From positions 1 through 33,118 of the forward strand of contig CAITHK010000139.1 of NCBI GenBank assembly GCA_903892175.1: DNA of 33,118 nucleotides. The letters are read 5' to 3'. Both the position numbers and the translations under genes were made by a program. The stretch is from an uncultured Burkholderiales bacterium (GTDB taxonomy: Bacteria > Pseudomonadota > Gammaproteobacteria > Burkholderiales > Burkholderiaceae_C). The notes below the pieces were generated by a model. It searched no databases. It was not told the origin of the DNA and saw only the letters and a program-made list of their open reading frames with translations. Shown piece by piece: positions 8,362-17,490 of this stretch (within the stretch, counting starts at the first letter, position 1; every line of letters begins with the position of its first letter).

Positions 8362-8886
8362 TCACAGCGCTTGCTTGAGGCGAATTTCTTCCACCTTCAC
8401 GGGGCCCATGGGCACGGTTTTGGCGCTGTTCATCTCGCGTTTGAAACCCGCCAACTCGTGAAAGCGCATGGCTCGGTCGTTGGCAATGGGCACCCAGATG
8501 GACACATGGGTGCAGCCTTCTTCTTGCAGGCCTTCGCGTGCCGCGTCCCACAAGGCCAGGCCTACGCCTTGTGACCAGTGGCTGGGGCTGACATAAATGT
8601 CCCAAATCTCGCCCATGGTGTTGGGCGTGCCTGGGTCGCGCGAGCGGTCAAACCCCACAAAGCCCACCAACTGGCCTCCCGCCACCGCAACCTGCACTTG
8701 TGGCTCGGCGTATTGAATGGCTTCACGCCAATAGGCCGTGCTTTTGACGACAGGTACGGGCGGCACCGAGGAACCGGTGCGCATGGACTGGAACGCTTCT
8801 TTGGCGGTGGCTGCGTAGAGTTCGGCGATGTGGGCGGCGTCTTGAGGGGAGGCGGGGCGTACTTGGAAAGAGAGGGTGCTGGACAT
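8362..8886 (-). CDS. GNAT family N-acetyltransferase
   Basis: EIWDIYVSPSHWSQGVGLALWDAAREGLQEEGCTHVSIWVPIANDRAMRFHELAGFK fits the GNAT fold. Confidence 0.9.
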   Translation of the reverse strand: MSSTLSFQVRPASPQDAAHIAELYAATAKEAFQSMRTGSSVPPVPVVKSTAYWREAIQYAEPQVQVAVAGGQLVGFVGFDRSRDPGTPNTMGEIWDIYVSPSHWSQGVGLALWDAAREGLQEEGCTHVSIWVPIANDRAMRFHELAGFKREMNSAKTVPMGPVKVEEIRLKQAL

Positions 8887-9068
8887 GGATCAAAAACAAA
8901 CGAGGAATGCAAATTCTTGCGAAAGTGCGATTGTCCCAGCAAATGGTCCCGATGCCTCAGACACTCCCCAGTTCAAGCCCCAAGCCCTGCGCACAAAGAC
9001 ACGCTTGGCTTGGGGCCACACACGCCTGATCTACACTGCTAGCCCCCACGCGAAAGACTCCCCCCCCA

Positions 9069-10070
9069 ATGATCATCCTTGCCCCCATGGAGGGCCTGCT
9101 CGACTGTGTGCTGCGCGATGTGCTGACCCGTGTGGGCGGCATTGACCGCTGCGTGTCTGAGTTCATCCGTGTCACCAACACCTTGCTGCCCGAGCGCACG
9201 TTTTTGCGTGTGGTGCCCGAGCTGGCCCATGCTGGGCGCACGCCTGCCGGGGTGCCGGTGCGTCCGCAGTTGCTGGGCTCTGACCCCGATTGCCTGGCCG
9301 ACAACGCCGCCCGTGTGGCGGGCATGGGCTGCGATGGCGTGGACCTGAACTTTGGCTGCCCGGCCAAGCAAGTCAACCGCCATGGCGGTGGCGCGGCCTT
9401 GTTGCAAGACCCCGAGGTGCTGTTTCAGATCGTGCGTGCGGTGCGCCGCGCGGTGCCTGCGCACCAGGTGGTGTCGGCCAAGATGCGCCTGGGGTTTGAC
9501 GACGACCGCCGTGCCGAAGCCTGCGCCCAAGCGCTGGAGGCGGGTGGAGCCAGTGAAATCGTGGTGCATGCGCGCACCAAGGCCGACGGTTATCGGCCCC
9601 CAGCGTATTGGCCGCGCATTGAAGACATCCGTGGCGTGGTCAAGATCCCGCTGGTGGCCAACGGTGAAATCTGGAATGTGCCAGACGCGCTGCGCGCGCG
9701 TGCCGAGTCGGGCTGCCATGCCTTGATGGTGGGGCGGGGCATCGTGACCAATCCAGGCTTGGGCCTGGCGATCAAAGCCTGGGATGCGGGCGCCAGCGCC
9801 CCCGATGCGCCAACTGATGCAGCCCCTCATGCGCCCCAGGTGGGGGTGAGCTGGGACGACTTGGGGCCGCACTTGGCGGCGTTTTGGGCCATCACCTGCA
9901 CCCGCATCCAGCGCCACCACCAAGCCGGGCGCTTCAAGCAGTGGTTGAACTTTTTGCGCAAACATTACCCGCAAGCTCAAGACGCTTACATGGACCTGCG
10001 CACCGTCACCCAACCCGAGCGCATGGCCGAGTGGTTGGCGACCAACGCTGCGCGCAAAATGGTGGCATGA
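9069..10070 (+). CDS. dusC: tRNA-dihydrouridine synthase, DusC-like
   Basis: MIILAPMEGLLDCVLRDVLTRVGGIDRCVSEFIRVT, DGVDLNFGCPAKQVNRHGGGAALL, VHARTKADGYRPPAYW. Confidence 0.9.
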   Translation: MIILAPMEGLLDCVLRDVLTRVGGIDRCVSEFIRVTNTLLPERTFLRVVPELAHAGRTPAGVPVRPQLLGSDPDCLADNAARVAGMGCDGVDLNFGCPAKQVNRHGGGAALLQDPEVLFQIVRAVRRAVPAHQVVSAKMRLGFDDDRRAEACAQALEAGGASEIVVHARTKADGYRPPAYWPRIEDIRGVVKIPLVANGEIWNVPDALRARAESGCHALMVGRGIVTNPGLGLAIKAWDAGASAPDAPTDAAPHAPQVGVSWDDLGPHLAAFWAITCTRIQRHHQAGRFKQWLNFLRKHYPQAQDAYMDLRTVTQPERMAEWLATNAARKMVA

Positions 10071-10933
10071 AAGCACCCCCCAGACTCCAAGCCCTTGTTG
10101 ATGAAGGCCTGATCGACACCGTGGTGCGACAGCTCATGAGCGGCAAAGAAGCCATGGTGTATGTGGTGCGCTGCGGCGACGACACCCGTTGCGCCAAGAT
10201 TTACAAAGAGGCCACCCAGCGCAGTTTTCGCCAAGCGGTGGACTACACCGAAAACCGCAAAGTCAAAAATTCACGCCAGGCCCGTGCCATGGCCAAGGGC
10301 ACCAAGTTTGGCCGTCAAGCCCAAGAGGCCGCGTGGCAAAGCGCCGAGGTCGATGCGCTGTACCGCTTGGCGGGTGCCGGTGTGCGCGTGCCCCAGCCCT
10401 ACAACTTTTACGAAGGTGTGTTGCTGATGGAGCTGGTCACCGACGCCCACGGCGACGCCGCCCCGCGCCTCAACGACGTGGCTTTTACGCCTGAGCAAGC
10501 CTTGCAGCACCACCGCACGCTGCTGGGCGAGGTGGTGCGCATGTTGTGTGCGGGCGTGGTGCATGGGGACTTGTCAGAGTTCAACATCTTGCTGGCCGAT
10601 GAGGCGGGACAGGACGTGCCCGTCATCATCGACTTGCCGCAAGCCGTTGATGCAGCGGGCAACAACCACGCACAGCGCATGCTGCTGCGCGATGTGGCCA
10701 ATTTGCGCGACTTCTTTGGCCAGTTCGCCCCCGAGTTGCTGGGCAGTGACTATGGCCCTGAAATTTGGAGCCTGTACCAACAAGGTGTGTTGGCGCAAGA
10801 CACCGTGCTGAGCGGTCACTTTGACCGCAGCACCGCGGACGTCGACCTGAGCGCGGTGATGCGTGAGATTGACGACGCCCGCGCCGAAGACGCAGCCCGG
10901 CGACTGCGCATGCAACAAGCCGCCACGCCTTGA
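10067..10933 (+). CDS. RIO1-like atypical protein kinase (PA4780-like)
   Basis: SGKEAMVYVVRCGDDTRCAKIYKEA, VVHGDLSEFNILL and VIIDLPQAVD kinase motifs. Start at ATG 10067 overlaps the dusC stop (ATGA). Confidence 0.88.
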   Translation: MKAPPRLQALVDEGLIDTVVRQLMSGKEAMVYVVRCGDDTRCAKIYKEATQRSFRQAVDYTENRKVKNSRQARAMAKGTKFGRQAQEAAWQSAEVDALYRLAGAGVRVPQPYNFYEGVLLMELVTDAHGDAAPRLNDVAFTPEQALQHHRTLLGEVVRMLCAGVVHGDLSEFNILLADEAGQDVPVIIDLPQAVDAAGNNHAQRMLLRDVANLRDFFGQFAPELLGSDYGPEIWSLYQQGVLAQDTVLSGHFDRSTADVDLSAVMREIDDARAEDAARRLRMQQAATP

Positions 10934-10948
10934 GGCACGAAGCGCTTT

Positions 10949-11467
10949 TTGCAACTGGCACGATTCACTGATTCAACCGAGTTCACTGTGACCCAAGACA
11001 CCCCCATCAACGAAGACATTCCCTTTATCCAAGAAGCCCGCGTCTGGCAGGGCGAGGGCTGGACCGCCCGCGTCATCAACAACGACGATGACGACGGCTG
11101 GGCCGTGGCCATGTTCAAAGACGGCGAAGCCGAAGCCGCCTTGGTGGGCCCCTGGACCATGGGGCGCGACAAAAAGAACCCCAAGCCACTGGACAACAAC
11201 GCGTTTCTCACCTTGGTGAAAACCGCGCACGAGTTTGTGCGCCGCCATGAGCAGCAACTGCACGCCAGCTTGCACCAAAGCTTGGAGGTCAACAGCCCGC
11301 AGGGCCGCATCACGGTGCGCTTTGACATCGTGCCCGATGACGAACACCCCTATGCCGTGCTGAGTGCCCAAGACGAGATGGGCGAGTGCTTGGCCGAAAA
11401 GCGCGTGCCCGCCGCCTTCAAATTCAACCGAAGCAGCGCCCAGGCTTGGGTGGAGGGCGGCTTTTGA
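10949..11467 (+). CDS. Conserved hypothetical protein, about 159-172 aa
   Basis: Intact ORF between the kinase and the MFS gene. Start uncertain; GTG 10988 (VTQDTPINEDIPF) is an alternative. Confidence 0.75.
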   Translation: MQLARFTDSTEFTVTQDTPINEDIPFIQEARVWQGEGWTARVINNDDDDGWAVAMFKDGEAEAALVGPWTMGRDKKNPKPLDNNAFLTLVKTAHEFVRRHEQQLHASLHQSLEVNSPQGRITVRFDIVPDDEHPYAVLSAQDEMGECLAEKRVPAAFKFNRSSAQAWVEGGF

Positions 11468-12612
11468 AGGCTTGGCAAGTCACCACCGGCGGTGTGTGTG
11501 GGTTGGTCTTGACCATTGGTCTGGCCCGTTTTGCCTACACCCCCTTGCTGCCTAGCTTGCAGACGCAAACCGGTTTGACCGATGCCGGGGCCGGGACCTT
11601 GGCCGCCATCAATTACGCGGGCTACATGAGCGGTGCGTTGGCTGCCGCGTGGATTGACGACGTGCGCTGGCGTCACCGCCTGTACAGCTCGGGTTTGTGG
11701 ATGGCGTTGTTGACCACGGCGGCCATGGCCTTGTCCACTTGGATGCCCGCTTGGGCGCTGTGGCGCTACATCGGTGGTTTGTGCGGTGCCACCGGCATGT
11801 TGCTGGGCTCGGGGCTGGTGCTGGGGTGGCTGATGCGCCACGGCCATCGGCCCGAGTTGGGGCTGCACTTCCTGGGCATTGGCTTAGGCATTGTGGTGTC
11901 GGCGCTCGGCGCCTGGGGCTTGGCACAGGTGTGGCCCGAGTGGTGGCGTCAATGGCTGGCGTTTGCGGTGCTGGGCGTGGTGTTTTTTGTACCGGCCTGG
12001 ATGTGGCGTCCGCCTGTGCCGCCAGCCGTGGCGCCTGCTCAGGCCGACCATGCTGCCCACACGGTGTCGCGCCGTTGGCTGTGGACCATGCTGGGCAGCT
12101 ACTTTGCAGCGGGTTGGGGTTTTGTCATCAGCGCCACGTTCACCGTGGCCATGGTGGAGCGCGAACCCGCGCTCGCGGGCCAAGGCCCTTGGGCTTGGGC
12201 GCTGGTGGGCGTGGCCGCCATGCCCGCGGTGTTTGTGTGGGACCGTGTGGCACGCCGCATCGGCGACACGCGGGCGCTGCTGCTGGCCATGGGTTTGCAA
12301 ACCGTGTCGGTGGTGTTGCCCGCCCTTTCGGGCTCGCTGGCAGCGGCCATGGCGGGCGCGGTGGGCTATGGCGCGACCTTCATTGGCATCGTCAGCTTGA
12401 CCTTGGCGCTGGTGGGGCGACGCTCACCCCACAACCCAGGCAAAGCCATGGCACGGCTCACGTTGAGCTATGGCGCCGCGCAAATGATTGCCCCGGTGGT
12501 GGCGGGTGTGATGGCGCAAAACACGGGCACGTTTCGCGGTGCCTTGTGGCTCACAGCTGGAGTGATGGCCGCTGGCATGGCCTTGTTGGCCACCTTGCCC
12601 GACGAGGGCTGA
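11464..12612 (+). CDS. MFS transporter, YbfB/YjiJ-like
   Basis: Multiple hydrophobic segments, GLVLTIGLARFAYTPLLPSLQ signature. TTG start at 11464 overlaps the upstream stop (TTGA). Confidence 0.8.
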   Translation: MKAWQVTTGGVCGLVLTIGLARFAYTPLLPSLQTQTGLTDAGAGTLAAINYAGYMSGALAAAWIDDVRWRHRLYSSGLWMALLTTAAMALSTWMPAWALWRYIGGLCGATGMLLGSGLVLGWLMRHGHRPELGLHFLGIGLGIVVSALGAWGLAQVWPEWWRQWLAFAVLGVVFFVPAWMWRPPVPPAVAPAQADHAAHTVSRRWLWTMLGSYFAAGWGFVISATFTVAMVEREPALAGQGPWAWALVGVAAMPAVFVWDRVARRIGDTRALLLAMGLQTVSVVLPALSGSLAAAMAGAVGYGATFIGIVSLTLALVGRRSPHNPGKAMARLTLSYGAAQMIAPVVAGVMAQNTGTFRGALWLTAGVMAAGMALLATLPDEG

Positions 12613-12627
12613 ACGCAGTCTGAGTTC

Positions 12628-13335
12628 TCAAGCCCCCAAGCTTTGCAACTGCACCAAGCCTTTGGGGGTTTGCAACGTGGCCACCAAGTTGGCTGGGCCA
12701 TCAGACACCGACACGCCCTCTAAACCGATGGCTTCGTAGGCAGCTTGCAGCTTGGCCGCGCTGGGGTGCGTCACGGCCACGCTTTGCAGGCTCACGCCTG
12801 AGCGTGGCAGCGTGTTGCGGGGGTGCAGGCGCATCGGGTCGGTGGCTTCGGGCTTGCCCCACTGGATCAGGCTGGGCAGGGCACCGTCAAACAGGCGCTG
12901 ACCGTCGGCACGCACGCTGATTTGCCAGTTCAACACGCCTTTGGAGGTGCGGCGGCTGGCCGCCACGGCGGGGCCACGGTCAATGCCTTGCATGCGCAGC
13001 GCCATGCGCGCGGCTTGTATGTCTGGGGTGTTGACCACCCAGTGCACCAAGCGGGGCTCGGTTTTGACGGCAGCTTGTAGGGTGGCGTCGTCCATGTCAA
13101 ACCAACGCGTCGGCTGCATTTTTTTGGGTCGCACCGCGTGGGGGTTGATGGCGATGATTTCCAAATACGCGGTGGGATACGCCGGGGTGGCCATTTTGAA
13201 CAGGCGGTTGTGGGTGCCGTATTTTTCGTGTTCGCCGCCGGGGCCGGGGGTGATGCCCAAGGTGGCCTCGCACCATTGCACGCCCATTTCCAAGTTGGCG
13301 GCCAACACCACCAAGTGATCCATCTGTGTTTTCAT
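12628..13335 (-). CDS. VOC-family / glyoxalase-like domain protein
   Basis: MDHLVVLAANLEMGVQWCEATLGITPGPGGEHEKYGTHNRLFKM...YLEIIAINP. Start at MKTQMDHL. Confidence 0.83.
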   Translation of the reverse strand: MKTQMDHLVVLAANLEMGVQWCEATLGITPGPGGEHEKYGTHNRLFKMATPAYPTAYLEIIAINPHAVRPKKMQPTRWFDMDDATLQAAVKTEPRLVHWVVNTPDIQAARMALRMQGIDRGPAVAASRRTSKGVLNWQISVRADGQRLFDGALPSLIQWGKPEATDPMRLHPRNTLPRSGVSLQSVAVTHPSAAKLQAAYEAIGLEGVSVSDGPANLVATLQTPKGLVQLQSLGA

Positions 13336-13397
13336 GGGGCACACCTTACCATTGGGGCCTGCGCTTTCAGCGTACCTTGGTTAAAAACATCTCTCTC

Positions 13398-14174
13398 ATG
13401 CACCCCACATCTTCTGACGGCGAACGCCTGTCCAAACGCGTCATGCAACTGCGTGACTGTTCTCGCCGCGAGGCGGAGCAATACATCGAAGGAGGCTGGG
13501 TCAGGGTGGACGGTGTGGTGGTCGAAGAGCCCCAGCACCGCGTCAGCACCCAGCAGGTCAGCGTGGACAAAGACGCCAGTTTGCTCAACCTGACGGCCGT
13601 CACCCTGCTTGTGCACAAGCCAGCCGATTGGCTGGATGGCCGTGAAGAAGACAAACCCTCGCGAACTAAGACTCCGCCGAAGAATGCGCGCAGTGTGTTG
13701 ACCCCGGCACACCACAGCGCGCACGACCGCAGTGGTGTGCGCCTGCTCAAACCTCATTTGCGAGGCTTGCAGTTCAGCGTGCCGCTGGAGCAGGGGGCGA
13801 GTGGCTTGGTGGTGTTCACCCAAGACTGGCGCGCCCAACGCAAACTGGTGGAAGACATGGCCACCATGGAACACGAGTTGATGGTGGATGTGGCGGGTGA
13901 GGTCACCCTCGACATGCTGCGCCCCATTGAGCGTGCTTTCAAAGACGAGCGTCAACGCTTGCCGCAGGCCAAGATCAGCCTGAGCAGTTCATCACCCGAG
14001 CGCAGCAAGTTGCGTTTGGCGGTGAAGGGCTCGCACTTAGGGCTGGCGTCGTACCTGTGCGAATTGGCCGGGTTTGAAATTTTGGCCCTGCGACGTCTGC
14101 GGTTAGGGCGTGTGAATTTAGGGGAGCTGGAGCCGGGCACTTGGCGCTATCTGGCCAGTGACGAGCGTTTTTAA
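13398..14174 (+). CDS. S4-domain RluF-like pseudouridine synthase homolog with a degenerate active site
   Basis: S4 region GERLSKRVMQLRDCSRREAEQYIEGGWVRVDG. The GRLDxxTxGLL position reads VPLEQGASGLVVFTQD; C-terminal layout is RluF/RluB-like. Confidence 0.8.
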   Translation: MHPTSSDGERLSKRVMQLRDCSRREAEQYIEGGWVRVDGVVVEEPQHRVSTQQVSVDKDASLLNLTAVTLLVHKPADWLDGREEDKPSRTKTPPKNARSVLTPAHHSAHDRSGVRLLKPHLRGLQFSVPLEQGASGLVVFTQDWRAQRKLVEDMATMEHELMVDVAGEVTLDMLRPIERAFKDERQRLPQAKISLSSSSPERSKLRLAVKGSHLGLASYLCELAGFEILALRRLRLGRVNLGELEPGTWRYLASDERF

Positions 14175-14178
14175 CGCT
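14164..14178. terminator. Hairpin AGCGTT-TTT-AACGCT at a convergent gene boundary
   Basis: Perfect 6-bp stem spanning the stop of the S4 gene; followed by A/T-rich palindrome AAAAACTAGTTTTT (14185-14198) containing the NlpC gene stop codon. Confidence 0.4.
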
Positions 14179-14189
14179 GGTATTAAAAA

Positions 14190-14735
14190 CTAGTTTTTTG
14201 GGGCGTCGTTTTTCTCAGCGGCCACGCGTCGAGCCCCTGTGAAGCGGCGCTCCCAATAGGCTTGGCGCATGTCCTCAACCCGCACCTGTTGTCCGGGTTT
14301 GGGCGAGTGAATGAACTTGTTGTCGCCCACATAAATGCCCACATGGCTGAAGGTCTGGCGCATGGTGTTGAAAAACACCAAGTCCCCAGGTTCGAGGTCT
14401 TTTTTATCGATTTTCTCGGTCACCGCTGCTTGGTCGCGGGCGCGTCGGGGCAACACCAAGCCCACGCTTTGCTCGAACATGGAGCGCACAAAGCCGCTGC
14501 AGTCAAAGCCGGTGTCCGCATCGGTGCCGCCGCGCCGGTAGGGCACACCCAAAAAACCCATGGCATTGACCACCAATTCCGACGCTTTGTCGCCCACCGA
14601 GTTACGCAGCAGGGCCATCTGGGCCAAGACACCCCGGTCGGACAGGTAGCGCTCGATGTCGTCGGCGGCATTGTTGCTGGGCGCCGCATGGGCGCTGGCA
14701 ACACAGCAAAGGACGAGGAGCACACGTTTGAACAT
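14190..14735 (-). CDS. C40 family NlpC/P60 peptidoglycan hydrolase
   Basis: Signal peptide, FDCSGFVRSMFEQSVGLVLPRRARDQA, LEPGDLVFFNTMRQTFSHVGIYVGDNKFIHSPKPGQQVRVEDM. Confidence 0.92.
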   Translation of the reverse strand: MFKRVLLVLCCVASAHAAPSNNAADDIERYLSDRGVLAQMALLRNSVGDKASELVVNAMGFLGVPYRRGGTDADTGFDCSGFVRSMFEQSVGLVLPRRARDQAAVTEKIDKKDLEPGDLVFFNTMRQTFSHVGIYVGDNKFIHSPKPGQQVRVEDMRQAYWERRFTGARRVAAEKNDAPKN

Positions 14736-14894
14736 CCGGCCATTCTAGCTTGCGCTGTTTCAGTGCATGATTCAAGACCAGTGCCTAAGTGTTTGATTTC
14801 ATTGAGCTTAATTTAATTGCCCCAAGAGTCAAGCGGTGCACCCAAGCCACTTCGTCGATACTTGGACTTGTTACAACCCCCTCGGATACAGCTT

Positions 14895-15497
14895 ATGTTG
14901 CTCGACGACCAAGACTCTCAACTGGTGCTGGTGGACTTCCAAGCCCGCCTGATGCCCGTCATTCATGAAGCCGAGCTGGTGTTGGCCAATGCCATGCGTT
15001 TGGCCCAAGCCGCCCATTGGATGGAGGTGCCCACGTGGGGCACGGAGCAAAACCCAGACAAACTTGGATCCAACTCGGCAGACTTGCGCGCCCTGTGCCG
15101 CCGTACATTGCCCAAGATGAGTTTCAGCGCATGTGCGGAAGGCTTGGTGGAGGTGTTGCGACCCGCAGCACGGCCCGCGGGGGGCAATGCACGCAGCCTT
15201 CCCAAGCATTTGCAAAAGGCAGTGCCTCAAGACCCCAGCCGGCAAAGCATCGTCATCGCAGGCGTGGAAGCCCATGTGTGTTTGCTGCAAACAGCCTTGG
15301 AGTTGTTGGAAGAAGAGTTCCAAGTCTGGGTGGTCACCGATGCCTGTGGTTCACGCACCGAACGCAACCGCGACGCCGCCTTTGACCGCTTGGCCGGGGC
15401 AGGCGCTGAACTGGTCACCACGGAGATGGTGTTGTTTGAATGGTTGCGCACCGCTGAAGCCGATCCTTTCAAAGAAATTCAAGACCTGATCAAGTGA
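14895..15497 (+). CDS. Isochorismatase/cysteine hydrolase family protein (YcaC-like)
   Basis: LVLVDFQARLMPVI, then IVIAGVEAHVCLLQTALELLEEEFQVWVVTDACGSR. Start set at ATG 14895. Confidence 0.88.
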   Translation: MLLDDQDSQLVLVDFQARLMPVIHEAELVLANAMRLAQAAHWMEVPTWGTEQNPDKLGSNSADLRALCRRTLPKMSFSACAEGLVEVLRPAARPAGGNARSLPKHLQKAVPQDPSRQSIVIAGVEAHVCLLQTALELLEEEFQVWVVTDACGSRTERNRDAAFDRLAGAGAELVTTEMVLFEWLRTAEADPFKEIQDLIK

Positions 15498-15543
15498 TCC
15501 TTGTCGGCTGAAGGCTGAGCAAAGTCAGCTTGCAGCAAGTCCC

Positions 15544-15588
15544 GTCTCCTCATAATTATGAATTCAGATCGATGTCATACGAGGAGAC
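15544..15588 (+). promoter_or_regulatory. Inverted repeat able to sequester the prpE Shine-Dalgarno
   Basis: GTCTCCTC (15544-15551) is perfectly complementary to GAGGAGAC (15581-15588), which contains the SD 8 nt before ATG 15595. The intervening sequence starts within palindrome TCATAATTATGA (15550-15561). Confidence 0.45.
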
Positions 15589-15594
15589 ACCAAC

Positions 15595-17490
15595 ATGGTT
15601 GCGTACGCAGATTTTCACCGCCGTTCCATCGAGGATCGGGATGCGTTTTGGTCCGAACAGGCCCAACACATTGACTGGCAGACGCCGCCCCAGCAGATCT
15701 GCGATTACAGCAACCCGCCGTTTGCCAAATGGTTTGTGGGCGGCACCACCAACTTGTGTCACAACGCGGTCGACCGCCATCTCAAAGACCGTGCCGACCA
15801 AGCGGCTTTGATCTTTGTGTCGACCGAGACCGATCAAGAAAAGACCTACACCTACCGCGACCTGCACGCCGAAGTGCAGCGCATGGCCGCCATCTTGAAA
15901 GACCTGGGCGTGGTCAAAGGCGATCGGGTGCTGATTTACATGCCCATGATCGCTGAGGCGGCCTTTGCCATGCTGGCGTGTGCCCGCATTGGGGCCATTC
16001 ACTCGGTGGTGTTTGGGGGGTTTGCCTCCCATTCCTTGGCCACGCGCATCGAGGACGCGTCGCCCAAAGTGATCATCAGTGCCGACGCTGGCTCACGCGG
16101 CGGCAAAGTCGTGCCCTACAAGCCCTTGTTGGACGAGGCCATCCAGCTGTCGGCCCACAAGCCCGGCCACGTGATCATGGTTGACCGCCACCTCGCGGCC
16201 TTCACGCCGGTGGCTGGGCGCGATGTGGACTACGCCAGCGAGCGCGCCAAGCACATGAACACCCAGGTGCCCTGCGAGTGGGTCGAGTCCACCCACCCCA
16301 GCTACACGCTCTACACCTCGGGCACCACGGGCAAGCCCAAAGGTGTGCAGCGCGACACAGGCGGCTACACCGTGGCCTTGGCCGCCAGCATTCCTCACAT
16401 TTACCAAGGCAAGCCGGGCGGCACCTTCTTTTGTACCAGCGACATCGGCTGGGTGGTGGGCCACAGCTACATCATTTACGGCCCCTTGATTGGCGGCATG
16501 GCCACCATCCTGTACGAAGGCTTGCCCATCCGCCCCGATGGCGGCATCTGGTGGAGCTTGGTCGAAAAATACAAAGTCAACGTCATGTTCAGCGCGCCCA
16601 CGGCCATTCGCGTGCTCAAAAAGCAAGACCCTGCGCTGCTCAGCAAATACGACCTGTCCAGCTTGCAAGCCCTGTTTCTGGCTGGCGAGCCGCTGGATGA
16701 GCCGACGGCCAAGTGGATTTCTGAGGGCTTGAATGGCAAAGCCATCATTGACAACTACTGGCAAACCGAAACCGGCTGGCCTATCTTGACCATTTGCAAC
16801 GGGGTGGAAAAAGCCCCCAGCAAGTTTGGCTCGCCTGGCAAAGCGGTCTATGGCTACAACGTCAAGTTGGTCGACGATCAAACGGGGCTGGAGCTCACGG
16901 GGGCCAACCAAAAGGGTGTGTTGACCATCGAAGGCCCGCTGCCACCGGGCAATTTGCAAACCATTTGGGGCGACGACAAGCGTTTTGTCAGCACCTACTG
17001 GAACACGGTGCCCAACAAGCTGGTGTACAGCACCTTCGATTGGGCCGTGAGGGATGAAGACGGTTACTTCTTCATCTTAGGCCGCACCGATGACGTGATC
17101 AACGTGGCAGGCCATCGCTTGGGCACCCGTGAAATCGAAGAGAGCATCTCCAGCCACCCCAACATTGCCGAAGTCGCGGTGGTCGGTGTGGCCGATCAAC
17201 TCAAGGGCCAAGTGGCCATGGCCTTTGCCATCGCCAAAGACGCCTCGGCGCTGGGTGACCCTGCCGCTCGCCTCAAGCTCGAAGGCGAGGTCATGAAGGT
17301 GGTGGACTCCCAACTCGGTGCGGTGGCGCGTCCGTCGCGGGTGTTGTTTGTCACCGCTTTGCCCAAAACCCGCAGCGGCAAATTGCTGCGCCGGGCCATC
17401 CAGGCGGTGTGCGAAAAGCGGGATCCGGGGGACCTGACCACCATCGACGACCCCACCGCTTTGAAGCAAATCCAAGATCAGATCGCCTGA
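15595..17490 (+). CDS. prpE: Propionate--CoA ligase / acyl-CoA synthetase
   Basis: AMP-binding motif YTSGTTGKPKGVQRDTGGY, GRTDDVINVAGHRLGTREIEE, LPKTRSGKLLRR; PrpE-like N-terminus. Confidence 0.9.
   Translation: MVAYADFHRRSIEDRDAFWSEQAQHIDWQTPPQQICDYSNPPFAKWFVGGTTNLCHNAVDRHLKDRADQAALIFVSTETDQEKTYTYRDLHAEVQRMAAILKDLGVVKGDRVLIYMPMIAEAAFAMLACARIGAIHSVVFGGFASHSLATRIEDASPKVIISADAGSRGGKVVPYKPLLDEAIQLSAHKPGHVIMVDRHLAAFTPVAGRDVDYASERAKHMNTQVPCEWVESTHPSYTLYTSGTTGKPKGVQRDTGGYTVALAASIPHIYQGKPGGTFFCTSDIGWVVGHSYIIYGPLIGGMATILYEGLPIRPDGGIWWSLVEKYKVNVMFSAPTAIRVLKKQDPALLSKYDLSSLQALFLAGEPLDEPTAKWISEGLNGKAIIDNYWQTETGWPILTICNGVEKAPSKFGSPGKAVYGYNVKLVDDQTGLELTGANQKGVLTIEGPLPPGNLQTIWGDDKRFVSTYWNTVPNKLVYSTFDWAVRDEDGYFFILGRTDDVINVAGHRLGTREIEESISSHPNIAEVAVVGVADQLKGQVAMAFAIAKDASALGDPAARLKLEGEVMKVVDSQLGAVARPSRVLFVTALPKTRSGKLLRRAIQAVCEKRDPGDLTTIDDPTALKQIQDQIA

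Noticed and set aside
9039-10076. 345-aa minus-strand ORF opposite dusC
   Set aside because: dusC motifs are on the plus strand; the antisense ORF has no domain signature.
11697-12623. 308-aa plus-strand ORF overlapping the MFS gene in another frame
   Set aside because: Composition (H/G/R-rich) and full overlap with a membrane transporter indicate a frame artefact.
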